A stretch of DNA of 64,000 nt from an uncultured SAR86 cluster bacterium (GCA_902624425.1 CACNXK010000006.1:1-64000), one strand, 5' to 3'. Counted from the first letter of the stretch, positions 20,528 through 29,570 are shown. Notes: generated from the sequence alone by a model not told the origin. A program made the numbers and translations.

Positions 20528-21510
20528 TGGAAATAATACCTACAGTAAAGATCGTCAACAGAGACGGCATTAAAGCAGTTAAAAATGGTCAGAAAGCAAA
20601 CAAGTTTTCAGCTATTCCTGCAGAAAAGAAACCAAGCTGGATCAGAGTTAAGGCAAGCTTTGATCCAAGATATAAACTTGTTAAAGATCAGGTGTCTCAA
20701 AAAAAACTTAATACAGTTTGTGAAGAAGCAATGTGCCCAAATATATCAGAATGCTGGTCAAGTGGAACAGCAACTTTCATGTTAATGGGATCGGTGTGTA
20801 CGAGAGCATGTAAATTTTGCTCAGTTGATACTGGGAATCCAAAAGGCTGGCTGGATACTGAAGAACCTATTAAGACAGCAAGAGCAGTAAGAACTATGGG
20901 ATTAAGATATGTTGTCTTAACATCAGTTAACAGAGATGATCTTGATGATGGAGGCGCTGAGCATTATGCACAAACTGTGCAAGCTATTAAAAACCTTAAT
21001 CCAAATACAGCTGTGGAAGCCCTTACTCCTGACTTTAAAGGTATAAGCTCTTCAATTAACACAATCGTAAATTCCGGCATTGAAGTGTTTGCTCAAAATC
21101 TAGAGACCGTAAAAAGATTGACACATCCAGTAAGAGATCCAAGAGCTGGATATCAACAAACTCTTGATGTCTTAAACGAATCAAAACATATAAATGCTGA
21201 AGTCTTAACTAAAACTAGCTTAATCCTAGGTCTTGGTGAAACTGACGAAGAAATCGAGCAAGCAATGGACGACTTAATTGATCATAAGGTTGATATCTTA
21301 ACGCTTGGTCAATATTTGCGGCCAACCTTAAATCATTTGCCGGTCGAAAGATGGGTTACGCCTGAAGAATTTGAGAAATATAGGGAAATTGGTCTAAGCA
21401 AAGGCTTTTTGGAGGTTGTTTCTGGTCCAATGGTTAGATCGAGCTATAGAGCAGAGCAGGCCTTACAAAAAAATAATGCGGGAATTGAGCTACAAAGAAA
21501 CACTGCTTGA
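20527..21510 (+). CDS. lipA: Lipoyl synthase LipA
   Basis: [13 protein letters not shown] and [10 protein letters not shown] iron-sulfur motifs; [31 protein letters not shown]. Confidence 0.97.
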   Translation: MEIIPTVKIVNRDGIKAVKNGQKANKFSAIPAEKKPSWIRVKASFDPRYKLVKDQVSQKKLNTVCEEAMCPNISECWSSGTATFMLMGSVCTRACKFCSVDTGNPKGWLDTEEPIKTARAVRTMGLRYVVLTSVNRDDLDDGGAEHYAQTVQAIKNLNPNTAVEALTPDFKGISSSINTIVNSGIEVFAQNLETVKRLTHPVRDPRAGYQQTLDVLNESKHINAEVLTKTSLILGLGETDEEIEQAMDDLIDHKVDILTLGQYLRPTLNHLPVERWVTPEEFEKYREIGLSKGFLEVVSGPMVRSSYRAEQALQKNNAGIELQRNTA

Positions 21511-21517
21511 TATTAAT

Positions 21518-22603
21518 TTAATAGAGTAAGTAAGCCGAAACATTCCAAAAATTAAAAAATTCTTTTGTTGTTTCTTGTGCTTCGGGAATAGAGATAGAAA
21601 TTGTATGCTCTCCCTTTTTTAAATTACCTAATTCAATTATCACTGGAGAAACTTTACTACCTGGGCACCATCCAGATCTCGAATAGTCTGACGATGCAAT
21701 TCTCTCCTCAATAATCTCTCCCTTCCATTCAACTTCTGTCATCCAAACACCTGAACTAGGATTAAATCTTCTAAATGAAGCGCAATCATCTCTCCACGGG
21801 ATAAACTCTTTTATAACCTTATCGTTAAGGCTTATCACATTAAGCCTCTTCACAAACTCATCACCACCACTGTGTCCACCATGACCTGTTGTTAAATAAT
21901 ATAACCTGACACTGTCATGATCTTTGGCCAACTTGAATGTTTTTTTTATTGGCTGAGTTGCGAACTTATCGTAACCACTCTGTCCAGGAAACATTGGGGT
22001 AGTATTGAGCAAAGGAAATATTGTCTTTAGAGGTTTATGTGTATTTGTATAATATTGATCAAACTTAAAACTAACATCAACATTCCAGCCTTCATTTGAC
22101 CAAGTATCAATGTAAAGCCCAACCCAAACCTGACCTTTTAAGATCGGAAGAAAGTGAGAAATATCTTCTTCCCAAGTAATGTCATCCTCCCATCTTGGTA
22201 TATAAGAAGGTTTTAGTTTTTGTATATTTTCTTTGTTATTAAAGTGACCAACGCCAAAAGGAGTTATAAACCTTAATAATTCTAATGACGCTACTTCACT
22301 CAGATTATCTATATCAGATTCAGGCAATATAAAAAACGATCCCGACTTATCCCAAGGATCTCCAGTAGACTCTAATGTAATAACAGCTTTTGCACTATGA
22401 AAATTCTTAGTTTCTGGCAATTCAATCTTTTTGAGTATCACTCTTCCTGATCCCAGGGTTCTAATAATTTCAGTATCATTATTTGTAAGGTCCGCATCGA
22501 AGATGATTTTTTGGTCTTCAAATACTATTAGATTTTTATCAGTGACTTTTTCTTCTTGAGAGCATGAAACAATCAAAAAGATAGTAAAAAATAAAATTCT
22601 CAT
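21518..22603 (-). CDS. PNGase F-like (peptide-N4-(N-acetyl-beta-glucosaminyl)asparagine amidase F domain) lipoprotein
   Basis: Lipobox LIVSC; YYLTTGHGGHSGGDEFVKRLNVISLNDKVIKEFIPWRDDCASFRRFNPSSGVW...SRSGWCPGSKVSPVIIELGNLKKGEHTISISIPEA resembles the PNGase F C-terminal domain. Confidence 0.7.
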   Translation of the reverse strand: MRILFFTIFLIVSCSQEEKVTDKNLIVFEDQKIIFDADLTNNDTEIIRTLGSGRVILKKIELPETKNFHSAKAVITLESTGDPWDKSGSFFILPESDIDNLSEVASLELLRFITPFGVGHFNNKENIQKLKPSYIPRWEDDITWEEDISHFLPILKGQVWVGLYIDTWSNEGWNVDVSFKFDQYYTNTHKPLKTIFPLLNTTPMFPGQSGYDKFATQPIKKTFKLAKDHDSVRLYYLTTGHGGHSGGDEFVKRLNVISLNDKVIKEFIPWRDDCASFRRFNPSSGVWMTEVEWKGEIIEERIASSDYSRSGWCPGSKVSPVIIELGNLKKGEHTISISIPEAQETTKEFFNFWNVSAYLLY

Positions 22604-23931
22604 AAGATTAAGCCTGGAAATATGATAACCAGAAGCAAGACTAATAACTGAATTACAATAAATGGTATTACTCCTCTGTATATTTCTATTGTTTTTATAG
22701 ACTTATCTGCTACTCCTCTAAGGTAAAAGAGAGAAAAACCAAAGGGAGGTGTCAAAAAAGAAGTTTGAAGATTAATTGCAAGCATAATTCCAAGCCAGAC
22801 AGGATCAAAGCCCATCATAAGTAATGGTGGCGCAATTAGTGGAACAAATACATAACAAATTTCAATAAAATCTAATATAAAACCTAGCAAAAATATCATC
22901 AGCATTACAAAAAACAAAGCTGAGTATTTCCCACCTGGCAACATATCAAAAACTAAGCTTATTAACTCATCACCACCGACTCCTCTAAAAATTAGAGAGA
23001 ATATGGATGCACCAATTAATATAGTGAAGACCATGGTTGTAACCAAAGCTGTTCTTTTACTAGCTTCTTTAATGAGTTCGATATTGAATTTTTTAAAGTA
23101 CAAACATATTATTACTGAGCCGACAGCTCCAACACCAGCTGCTTCTGTTGGCGTAGCAATCCCAAAAATAATAGATCCTAAGACCATAAAGATCAGCAAG
23201 ATCGGCGGCAGCAGAGTGTTTAATAAAGAGATTAGACTAACTTTGCTTTCGTTTTGATTGCTAACAGTTAAATTTCTGTTCCAAAAGATTGTATAGATCA
23301 AAAAAAGCACACAAATAATTAATCCTGGTAGAAGCGCTCCAATGAATAAGTCACCTACAGAAACTGTTTTTACTGAAAAGATACCCATATCATTTTGAGC
23401 CCGTTGATACGCATTAGACATAACATCACCCAAAAGAACTAATGCAATTGAAGGTGGGATGATTTGACCCAAAGTACCAGTTGCTGCAACTAGGCCAGAT
23501 GAAAAACGCTTATCGTAACCTTCCTTGAGAAGCGCGGGAAGGGACATTAAACCCATAGTTACAACTGTTGCTCCAACAATACCTGTGCTAGCCGCCAATA
23601 ATGCACCAACGATAACAATAGAAATCCCAAGACCACTTCTTATACCTGCAAAAGCTTTAGCCATATCTTGGAGCATCTTTGCAGCAATTCCTGATCTCTC
23701 CAAAACTACACCCATAAAGACAAATAAAGGCACAGCAAGAAGTGTTTGATTGTTCATAATGCCAAATATTCTTATCGGTAAGTTTTTAAAAAGATTTAAA
23801 TCAAAAACCCCAAACAATGAACATATAAGAGCAAATATTATTGAAACACCAGCAAGCGTGAAAGCAACTGGATAGCCAACTAACAATGAACTACAAACAA
23901 AAATAATTAGTAAAAGAGGAACTATTTCCAT
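22600..23931 (-). CDS. dctM: TRAP transporter large permease (DctM)
   Basis: 443 aa, multi-TM; LLAVPLFVFMGVVLERSGIAAKMLQDMAKAFAGIRSGLG; ASTGIVGATVVTMGLMSLPALLKEGYDKRFSSGLVAATGTLGQIIPPSIALVLLGD. Confidence 0.95.
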   Translation of the reverse strand: MEIVPLLLIIFVCSSLLVGYPVAFTLAGVSIIFALICSLFGVFDLNLFKNLPIRIFGIMNNQTLLAVPLFVFMGVVLERSGIAAKMLQDMAKAFAGIRSGLGISIVIVGALLAASTGIVGATVVTMGLMSLPALLKEGYDKRFSSGLVAATGTLGQIIPPSIALVLLGDVMSNAYQRAQNDMGIFSVKTVSVGDLFIGALLPGLIICVLFLIYTIFWNRNLTVSNQNESKVSLISLLNTLLPPILLIFMVLGSIIFGIATPTEAAGVGAVGSVIICLYFKKFNIELIKEASKRTALVTTMVFTILIGASIFSLIFRGVGGDELISLVFDMLPGGKYSALFFVMLMIFLLGFILDFIEICYVFVPLIAPPLLMMGFDPVWLGIMLAINLQTSFLTPPFGFSLFYLRGVADKSIKTIEIYRGVIPFIVIQLLVLLLVIIFPGLIL

Positions 23932-24374
23932 AATTCTCTTAATTGTTTAATAGCAGCCAATAAAAGCACCAATGGAAAAAGCAAGATGAGCGTTTTATGA
24001 AGATAAACAGTTTCTAAGCCACCCGGTTCAGTTGATGACTCCTTTAATAACCAAGATAATTTAATAAAATCTATTGAATAAAAACTAATTATGAATACTA
24101 CTGGCAAAACGAAAAATATTAAGCCTAGGGTATTAACAAGCCTTTTATATGAGTTTGGCTTATCTTTATAAAGAATATCTACTCTGACATGCTCTTCTTC
24201 GGTGAGGGCCCAGCCGGCACAGCCAAGAAAAACTAGTGCATGTAAATAAAGAGCAAGCTCTTGTAAATCAGCTCTACCAACCCCAAATACATATCTACTA
24301 ACAACAACATATATAACTAGAACAACTATTATTGGTAAAAAGTAAGAAAAAAATTTGCCAATAGATTGATTCAT
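23922..24374 (-). CDS. dctQ: TRAP transporter small permease (DctQ)
   Basis: Four TM segments; RYVFGVGRADLQELALYLHALVFLGCAGWALTEEEHVRVDILY. Confidence 0.9.
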   Translation of the reverse strand: MNQSIGKFFSYFLPIIVVLVIYVVVSRYVFGVGRADLQELALYLHALVFLGCAGWALTEEEHVRVDILYKDKPNSYKRLVNTLGLIFFVLPVVFIISFYSIDFIKLSWLLKESSTEPGGLETVYLHKTLILLFPLVLLLAAIKQLRELWK

Positions 24375-24400
24375 AAAATATTAGTTTTTAAAATAAGCAA

Positions 24401-25157
24401 ATGATTACAGTTTTATCCCCAGCAAAAAACACTTGATTATAGTGCTAACTATAATGATACACACTCTGTCCCAAGCTTTCTAAAAAAGTCTGGCGAACTT
24501 GTTAAAGAACTTAAGCAAAAAGAGCCAAGTGAAATCGCATCTTTGATGGGTCTCAGCGACAAGTTAGCATCACTCAACTTTGATCGATATCAGTCTTGGA
24601 AAGCTGAAAAAAAGATTTCAGATAATTCAAAGCCTGCATTGCTAGTTTTTAAAGGTGACGTTTACCAAGGGCTCCAAGCTGAGGACTTCAAAAAAGGCGA
24701 TCTAAATTTTGCACAAAAACATTTGAGGATATTGTCAGGATTATATGGCGCACTTAAGCCCCTTGATGTTATGAACCCGTATCGATTAGAGATGGGAACA
24801 AAATTACAAATTAACGGTTGGAAAAACCTATATGAGTTTTGGGGTGAATCTGTGAAAAAAGATCTACTCAAAGACTCAGATACAATAGTGAACTTAGCTT
24901 CTAATGAATACTATAAGGTCCTAGGTAACATAAGTGATGAAGCTAATGTGGTCTCTCCAGTTTTTAAAGACTATAAAAATGGCAACTACAAAATAATTAG
25001 CTTCTATGCCAAAAAAGCTAGAGGTTTGATGGCAAGGTTTATTATTCAGAACAGGATCAAGAAAACTGACGAGTTAGTTAATTTTGATCTTGATGGATAT
25101 AAATACTCTAAAGCCGACTCAACCGCTGATAGTCCAGTATTTCTAAGGAAGTCTTAA
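24401..25157 (+). pseudogene. yaaA: YaaA / DUF328 family peroxide stress protein, reading frame interrupted by +1 frameshift near codon 9
   Basis: ATG at 24401 gives MITVLSPAKNT* and stops at 24436. Removing one A from the A6 run (24424-24429) gives MITVLSPAKTLDYSANYNDTHSVPSFLKKSGELVKELKQKEPSEIASLMGLSDKLASLNFDRYQSW..., continuous with listed ORF 24543-25157 (FKGDVYQGLQAEDF, FAQKHLRILSGLYGALKPLDVMNPYRLEMGTKL, IISFYAKKARGLMARFI). Confidence 0.9.
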
Positions 25158-26014
25158 CTTTTTGATTCGTTGAACTTTTTCACATCGACCATTTTGTCGA
25201 AGCTAGCGTCTCTTTTTTCCATTTGAGCAGTCATAGCTTCAGTCATATCTGCTTGACTGAGCATTGCACCACTCCATAGAGCATTAAAGTCTAAGCTGTC
25301 ACTAACATTATGATCTCTTGAGTAATTCATTACTGCCTTAAGACCATATATTGCAACTGGTGATTTAGATGCTATTTCAGCTGCTAGTTTATGAACTGCT
25401 TCAAGCATTTCATCTTGTGTTTGATAAATTTCTCCCACTAGCCCAGAATCTTTTGCTTCGTCAGCAAGCATTCTTCTTCCGGTATAAGCCATTTCTCTCA
25501 TCTTTGAATCAGGAATAATCTTTGGTAGCCTTTGAAGGGTACCAACATCAGCAGCCATACCAATATTAATTTCTTGAATACAAAAGAAAGCATCATTTGA
25601 AGCAAAACGCATGTCACATGCAGTAATGAGATCTAACGCTCCACCAATGACACCACCATGAACCGCAGCAATTACTGGAACTCTTATTTCTTCGAGTTTG
25701 CTTATGTAACCTTGTAACTCTTTTGCTGTTCTATATACAGCTTCTCCAACTCTGGCATGATCTGGTTTCTTGTCATCGGGAATATCATCAACTCCATTAG
25801 AAAAGGCACTCAGATCCATACCTGCACAAAAGTGTTTTCCAGTTGATGAGAGAATTACAACTCTTACCTCAGAATCTCTATTTATTTCCTCTAATGCATC
25901 TCCAAGCTCAATCCAAAAGTCTCTAGTCATTGTGTTAAGTTCATTCGGACGATTTAAAACTAGATTACATATATGATCCTTTGTTTTGATATCAAAGCAG
26001 GAATATTTACTCAT
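25154..26014 (-). CDS. Enoyl-CoA hydratase/isomerase family protein
   Basis: NLVLNRPNELNTMTRDFW; GKHFCAGMDLSAFSNG; IAAVHGGVIGGALDLITACDMRFAS. Confidence 0.92.
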   Translation of the reverse strand: MSKYSCFDIKTKDHICNLVLNRPNELNTMTRDFWIELGDALEEINRDSEVRVVILSSTGKHFCAGMDLSAFSNGVDDIPDDKKPDHARVGEAVYRTAKELQGYISKLEEIRVPVIAAVHGGVIGGALDLITACDMRFASNDAFFCIQEINIGMAADVGTLQRLPKIIPDSKMREMAYTGRRMLADEAKDSGLVGEIYQTQDEMLEAVHKLAAEIASKSPVAIYGLKAVMNYSRDHNVSDSLDFNALWSGAMLSQADMTEAMTAQMEKRDASFDKMVDVKKFNESKS

Positions 26015-26169
26015 TTCTTTGCAATCTCTATTGATTCCGAAACTTTATCCATGAGCTCGTCCACAAGATCAAATGTTTTATGATGGGGCAGTACAATTTT
26101 TCTATCTTTGCTGAGCCACTTGAGCCTACTATGAACAAATTCTAAATTATCTATAAGTTTTTGATTCAT
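26011..26169 (-). CDS. Small 52-aa protein of unknown function (not in supplied ORF list)
   Basis: Translation MNQKLIDNLEFVHSRLKWLSKDRKIVLPHHKTFDLVDELMDKVSESIEIAKK*. Its stop overlaps the enoyl-CoA hydratase start in ATGA, and predicted promoter elements lie just upstream. Confidence 0.6.
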   Translation of the reverse strand: MNQKLIDNLEFVHSRLKWLSKDRKIVLPHHKTFDLVDELMDKVSESIEIAKK

Positions 26170-26187
26170 TATTTCTATAGTTGAAAA

Positions 26188-26217
26188 TTGTAATTATAAG
26201 TAAATGATCCTTATAAT
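26188..26217 (+). promoter_or_regulatory. Predicted sigma70-like promoter for cysQ
   Basis: TTGTAA (26188-26193), 18-nt spacer, TATAAT (26212-26217), followed by an A-rich leader to ATG 26235. Confidence 0.5.
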
Positions 26218-26220
26218 CAA
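26193..26220 (-). promoter_or_regulatory. Predicted divergent promoter for small ORF / enoyl-CoA hydratase
   Basis: On the minus strand TTGATT (26220-26215), 16-nt spacer, TATAAT (26198-26193). Confidence 0.45.
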
Positions 26221-26234
26221 AAAAAAAATAAAAA

Positions 26235-27023
26235 ATGCTTGATTTCAATAAACTGCTACCAGACTTAATAGATCTATCTTCAAAAGCCAGCAATACAATA
26301 ATGGATATCTATAATTCTGATTTTTCACACGAAAATAAAGATGATGGATCTCCTTTGACATTAGCAGATGAATCATCAAACAAAATAATTATCGATGGGC
26401 TAAAAGAAATAACTCCTCAAATCCAAGTTATTTCAGAAGAGAACTTCAAAAATGATATTTCTTATGAAGATAGTTATTGGTTGATAGATCCACTTGATGG
26501 AACTAAGGAATTCATTAATAAAAATGGAGATTTTTCAGTAAACATCTCTTTTATTCATGAGAAGCGAAGTATTTTTGGGATTGTTCAAAGACCAACTGAT
26601 TTAAGGATTTGGACAAGTCTAGATAAAGTTTCCCAGGCTAAGCCTGAAGAAACACCGCCACTAAGGATTGTTATGAGTCGAAGCCATAAGAGAGAGGCAG
26701 ATACAATGTTTTTAAAATTTCTGCAAAATTCTGGAATAGATTATGAGCTTGTCGAAAAGGGTAGCTCATTAAAAATTTGCGCTTTATGTGATGGTGAAGC
26801 AGACATATACCCTAGATTTGGGCCAACTTCTGAGTGGGATATTGCTGCTGCAGATGCAGTGCTTAAATCTTATAGAGGTTCAATATTCAGCCTAGAGGAC
26901 TTTGAAAAGATCAAATATTCTAAGAAAAACATTCTTAATCCGCCTTTTGTAGCTTATAGAAATGAATTTATTAGAGAAGCTTATAGTCAAAAAGTGGAAG
27001 ATTATGTAAAAAAGTTGTTATAA
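26235..27023 (+). CDS. cysQ: 3'(2'),5'-bisphosphate nucleotidase CysQ (inositol monophosphatase family)
   Basis: SEENF...WLIDPLDGTKEFINKNGDFSVNISFI; RFGPTSEWDIAAADAVL. Confidence 0.92.
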   Translation: MLDFNKLLPDLIDLSSKASNTIMDIYNSDFSHENKDDGSPLTLADESSNKIIIDGLKEITPQIQVISEENFKNDISYEDSYWLIDPLDGTKEFINKNGDFSVNISFIHEKRSIFGIVQRPTDLRIWTSLDKVSQAKPEETPPLRIVMSRSHKREADTMFLKFLQNSGIDYELVEKGSSLKICALCDGEADIYPRFGPTSEWDIAAADAVLKSYRGSIFSLEDFEKIKYSKKNILNPPFVAYRNEFIREAYSQKVEDYVKKLL

Positions 27024-27053
27024 TTTAAGGTCTACATAATTTTTATGTATAAT
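27024..27053 (+). promoter_or_regulatory. Predicted promoter upstream of rpoH
   Basis: TTTAAG (27024-27029), 18-nt spacer, TATAAT (27048-27053); ATG at 27075. Confidence 0.35.
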
Positions 27054-27074
27054 ATATTATAAACAGAAATTATA

Positions 27075-27938
27075 ATGGGTACTGATTTACAGAAAATTGA
27101 GCTAACAACGCCAGGTAAAGATATAGAATCTTACCTTGCTTGCGTGCACTCAATACCAATATTAACGCCTGAACAAGAGAAAGAACTTGCTCATAAGCTT
27201 TATGACAACGATGATCTTGACGCTGCAAGGCAATTAGTCATTTCCCATCTACGTTTTGTCGTTCACATCGCAAGATCTTACCAAGGCTACGGCTTACCAA
27301 TAGGCGATATTATCCAAGAGGGTAATGTTGGTCTTATGAAAGCTGTTGATAGATTTGATCCTAACAGAGGTGTAAAGCTTGTTTCTTTTGCAGTCCACTG
27401 GATAAAGGCTGAAATTCACGAGTACATTCTTAAAAACTGGAGACTTGTAAAAATAGCTACTACCAAAGCTCAAAGGAAATTATTCTTCAATCTAAGAAGC
27501 AAGAAAAAGTCATTGGAATGGCTCACTAAAGAAGAAGCAGAAAAAATAGCTGAAGATTTAAATGTTGAAGTAAAGGATGTTCTGCATATGGAAAACAGAC
27601 TTTCTTCCAATGATTCATCATTTGATGCGCCGGTAAATACAGGCGACGGCGAGAACGAAGTAATGGCTCCTTCACAATATCTAGAAGACAAAAGATTTAA
27701 TCCTGAAGATTTAGTTGAGGCAGAGCAAACTATGGCATTTAATAACGCTGAACTTTTAGATGCTCTCAAGGGCCTTGATGACAGAAGCAAAGATATTATA
27801 AGAAGAAGATATCTATCTGATTCCAAAGTCACTCTTCATGAGTTAGCAGAAGAGTATAAAATTTCTGCTGAAAGAATTAGACAGATCGAAAATGGTGCTC
27901 TTAAAAAATTAAGAAGCTCTATGTCTGATGCTCTGTGA
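27075..27938 (+). CDS. rpoH: RNA polymerase sigma-32 factor RpoH
   Basis: IPILTPEQEKELAHKLYDNDDLDAARQLVISHLRFVVHIARSYQGYGLPIGDIIQEGNVGLMKAVDRFDPNRGVKLVSFAVHWIKAEIHEYILKNWRLVKIATTKAQRKLFFNLR is typical RpoH. Confidence 0.97.
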   Translation: MGTDLQKIELTTPGKDIESYLACVHSIPILTPEQEKELAHKLYDNDDLDAARQLVISHLRFVVHIARSYQGYGLPIGDIIQEGNVGLMKAVDRFDPNRGVKLVSFAVHWIKAEIHEYILKNWRLVKIATTKAQRKLFFNLRSKKKSLEWLTKEEAEKIAEDLNVEVKDVLHMENRLSSNDSSFDAPVNTGDGENEVMAPSQYLEDKRFNPEDLVEAEQTMAFNNAELLDALKGLDDRSKDIIRRRYLSDSKVTLHELAEEYKISAERIRQIENGALKKLRSSMSDAL

Positions 27939-28147
27939 ATGCAAGAACAATAGGCATTATTCTTAACGGCTCAGATATCCATCTAAAATCAAATTCTCTA
28001 AAAGAGCTTATTGACAGCTTGAATCTCTCTGATGCTAGATTTGCAGTAGAAATAAATCGAGAGATTATTCCAAAATCACAGATTGATAACTATACTCTCA
28101 ATGATAAAGATGTTGTTGAAATAGTTATTGCTGTTGGCGGAGGATAA
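27935..28147 (+). CDS. thiS: Sulfur carrier protein ThiS
   Basis: Small beta-grasp protein ending in Gly-Gly (VIAVGGG*); immediately followed by thiG. Confidence 0.9.
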   Translation: MNARTIGIILNGSDIHLKSNSLKELIDSLNLSDARFAVEINREIIPKSQIDNYTLNDKDVVEIVIAVGGG

Positions 28148-28148
28148 A

Positions 28149-28925
28149 TTGGATAAATTAGTTGTTGGTAGTCGAGAATTCTCGTCTAGGCTTTTAGTTG
28201 GCACAGGAAAATATAAAGACTTCCAAGAAACACAGGATGCAATAGTTGCCTCAGGTGCACATGTTGTTACGGTGGCAATTAGAAGAACGAATATTGGCCA
28301 AGATAAAAATGAGCCTAATCTTCTTGATTTCTTGAATCCAGAAAAATTTATAATTCTACCTAATACTGCCGGTTGTTATAACATTGACGACGCTGTTCGT
28401 ACTTGCAACCTTGCAAGAGAATTATTAGATGGTCACAACTTAGTAAAGCTAGAGGTTCTTGGGGATGAAAAAACTTTATTTCCAAATATGACTCAAACAC
28501 TTGAGGCAGCAAAAATATTAGTTGAAGATAATTTTGAAGTTATGGTTTATTGCACCGATGATCCAATTTTATGTAAAGAACTTGATGATATTGGCTGTGT
28601 TTCAATTATGCCTTTGGCAGCCCCCATTGGTTCAGGATTAGGAATAACAAACCCATACAATATAGAGATAATCTTGGAGAACTCAAACAAACCAATAATA
28701 GTTGATGCAGGCGTAGGAACTGCTTCGGACGCAACAATAGCAATGGAGCTAGGGTGTGATGGTGTGCTAATGAATACTGCAATAGCAGAAGCAAAAGATC
28801 CAATTTTAATGGCCTCAGCCATGAATAAAGCAATTGAATCAGGAAGAGAAGCTTTTCTAGCTGGAAGGATGAAAAAAAGGTTATATGCTTCAAAATCATC
28901 TCCAGAAGATGGAGTAATAGAGTAA
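28149..28925 (+). CDS. thiG: Thiazole synthase ThiG
   Basis: [99 protein letters not shown] at 28149 preferred over the listed 28128 start. Confidence 0.95.
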   Translation: MDKLVVGSREFSSRLLVGTGKYKDFQETQDAIVASGAHVVTVAIRRTNIGQDKNEPNLLDFLNPEKFIILPNTAGCYNIDDAVRTCNLARELLDGHNLVKLEVLGDEKTLFPNMTQTLEAAKILVEDNFEVMVYCTDDPILCKELDDIGCVSIMPLAAPIGSGLGITNPYNIEIILENSNKPIIVDAGVGTASDATIAMELGCDGVLMNTAIAEAKDPILMASAMNKAIESGREAFLAGRMKKRLYASKSSPEDGVIE

Positions 28926-29570
28926 TTGAGATACAAATTCCTTCCCAGTTTTGTCAGAAGAAAAGGAAGAATTACAAAGCTGCAAGAAAAAAACTTAATT
29001 CATTTAGCAGATTATTCGCTTAATGATCTCAGTGAATTAAACAATAAGCCTATATTCAAGAAAATAGCTCTAGAAATAGGTTTTGGGAATGGAGAAGATT
29101 TTTTTTCTTTTGCAGAGAAAGAAAAAGATACATTATTCTTGGCATCTGAAGTTTATAAGTCAGGAATCGGCAATTTAATAGGAAAAATAAGAGAGCACTC
29201 GCTAGAGAACATATTTATTTTCGAGGGTGATATCAGAGATCTTATATTTGAAGAGAAGGATTTTAAATTCGATGAAATCTACATAATTTGTCCTGATCCA
29301 TGGCCAAAAGATAGGCATCATAAAAGAAGACTCTTAGATAAAGATTTCTTTAAGAGAATACAATTATGCTTAAAACCAACATCAAATATTTATATTTCAA
29401 CAGACTGGGAGAATTATGCTGAGCAGATACAGGAGGTATTAAAAGATTTTAAAGATAAATTTTCTGTTGAAATATTAAATAAGATACCAGGAAGAGAGCT
29501 GTCAAAGTTTCAAAAAAAAGGAATCGAGGAGGGAAGACATATATATAGCTTTAAATTAAGTGCTATTTAA
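28926..29570 (+). CDS. trmB: tRNA (guanine-N7-)-methyltransferase TrmB
   Basis: ALEIGFGNGEDFFSFA; YIICPDPWPKDRHHKRRLLDKDFF; ISTDWENYAEQIQEVL. Confidence 0.95.
   Translation: MRYKFLPSFVRRKGRITKLQEKNLIHLADYSLNDLSELNNKPIFKKIALEIGFGNGEDFFSFAEKEKDTLFLASEVYKSGIGNLIGKIREHSLENIFIFEGDIRDLIFEEKDFKFDEIYIICPDPWPKDRHHKRRLLDKDFFKRIQLCLKPTSNIYISTDWENYAEQIQEVLKDFKDKFSVEILNKIPGRELSKFQKKGIEEGRHIYSFKLSAI

Noticed and set aside
24424-24430. Programmed -1 frameshift at A_AAA_AAC in yaaA
   Set aside because: A -1 shift enters the wrong frame; the needed shift is +1.
24543-25157. Listed 204-aa ORF as the complete yaaA product
   Set aside because: Lacks the conserved N-terminal SPAKTLDY region, which lies upstream in the frame separated by the extra A.
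27470-27832. 120-aa Ser/Leu-rich ORF antisense to rpoH
   Set aside because: Compositional shadow of the rpoH frame.
28128-28149. ThiG start at 28128 as listed
   Set aside because: Adds non-conserved MLLAEDK overlapping thiS; TTG at 28149 gives the expected N-terminus.
28547-28936. 129-aa and 97-aa minus-strand ORFs antisense to thiG
   Set aside because: Shadow ORFs of a well-conserved gene; low-complexity Leu/Ile-rich translations without domain features.
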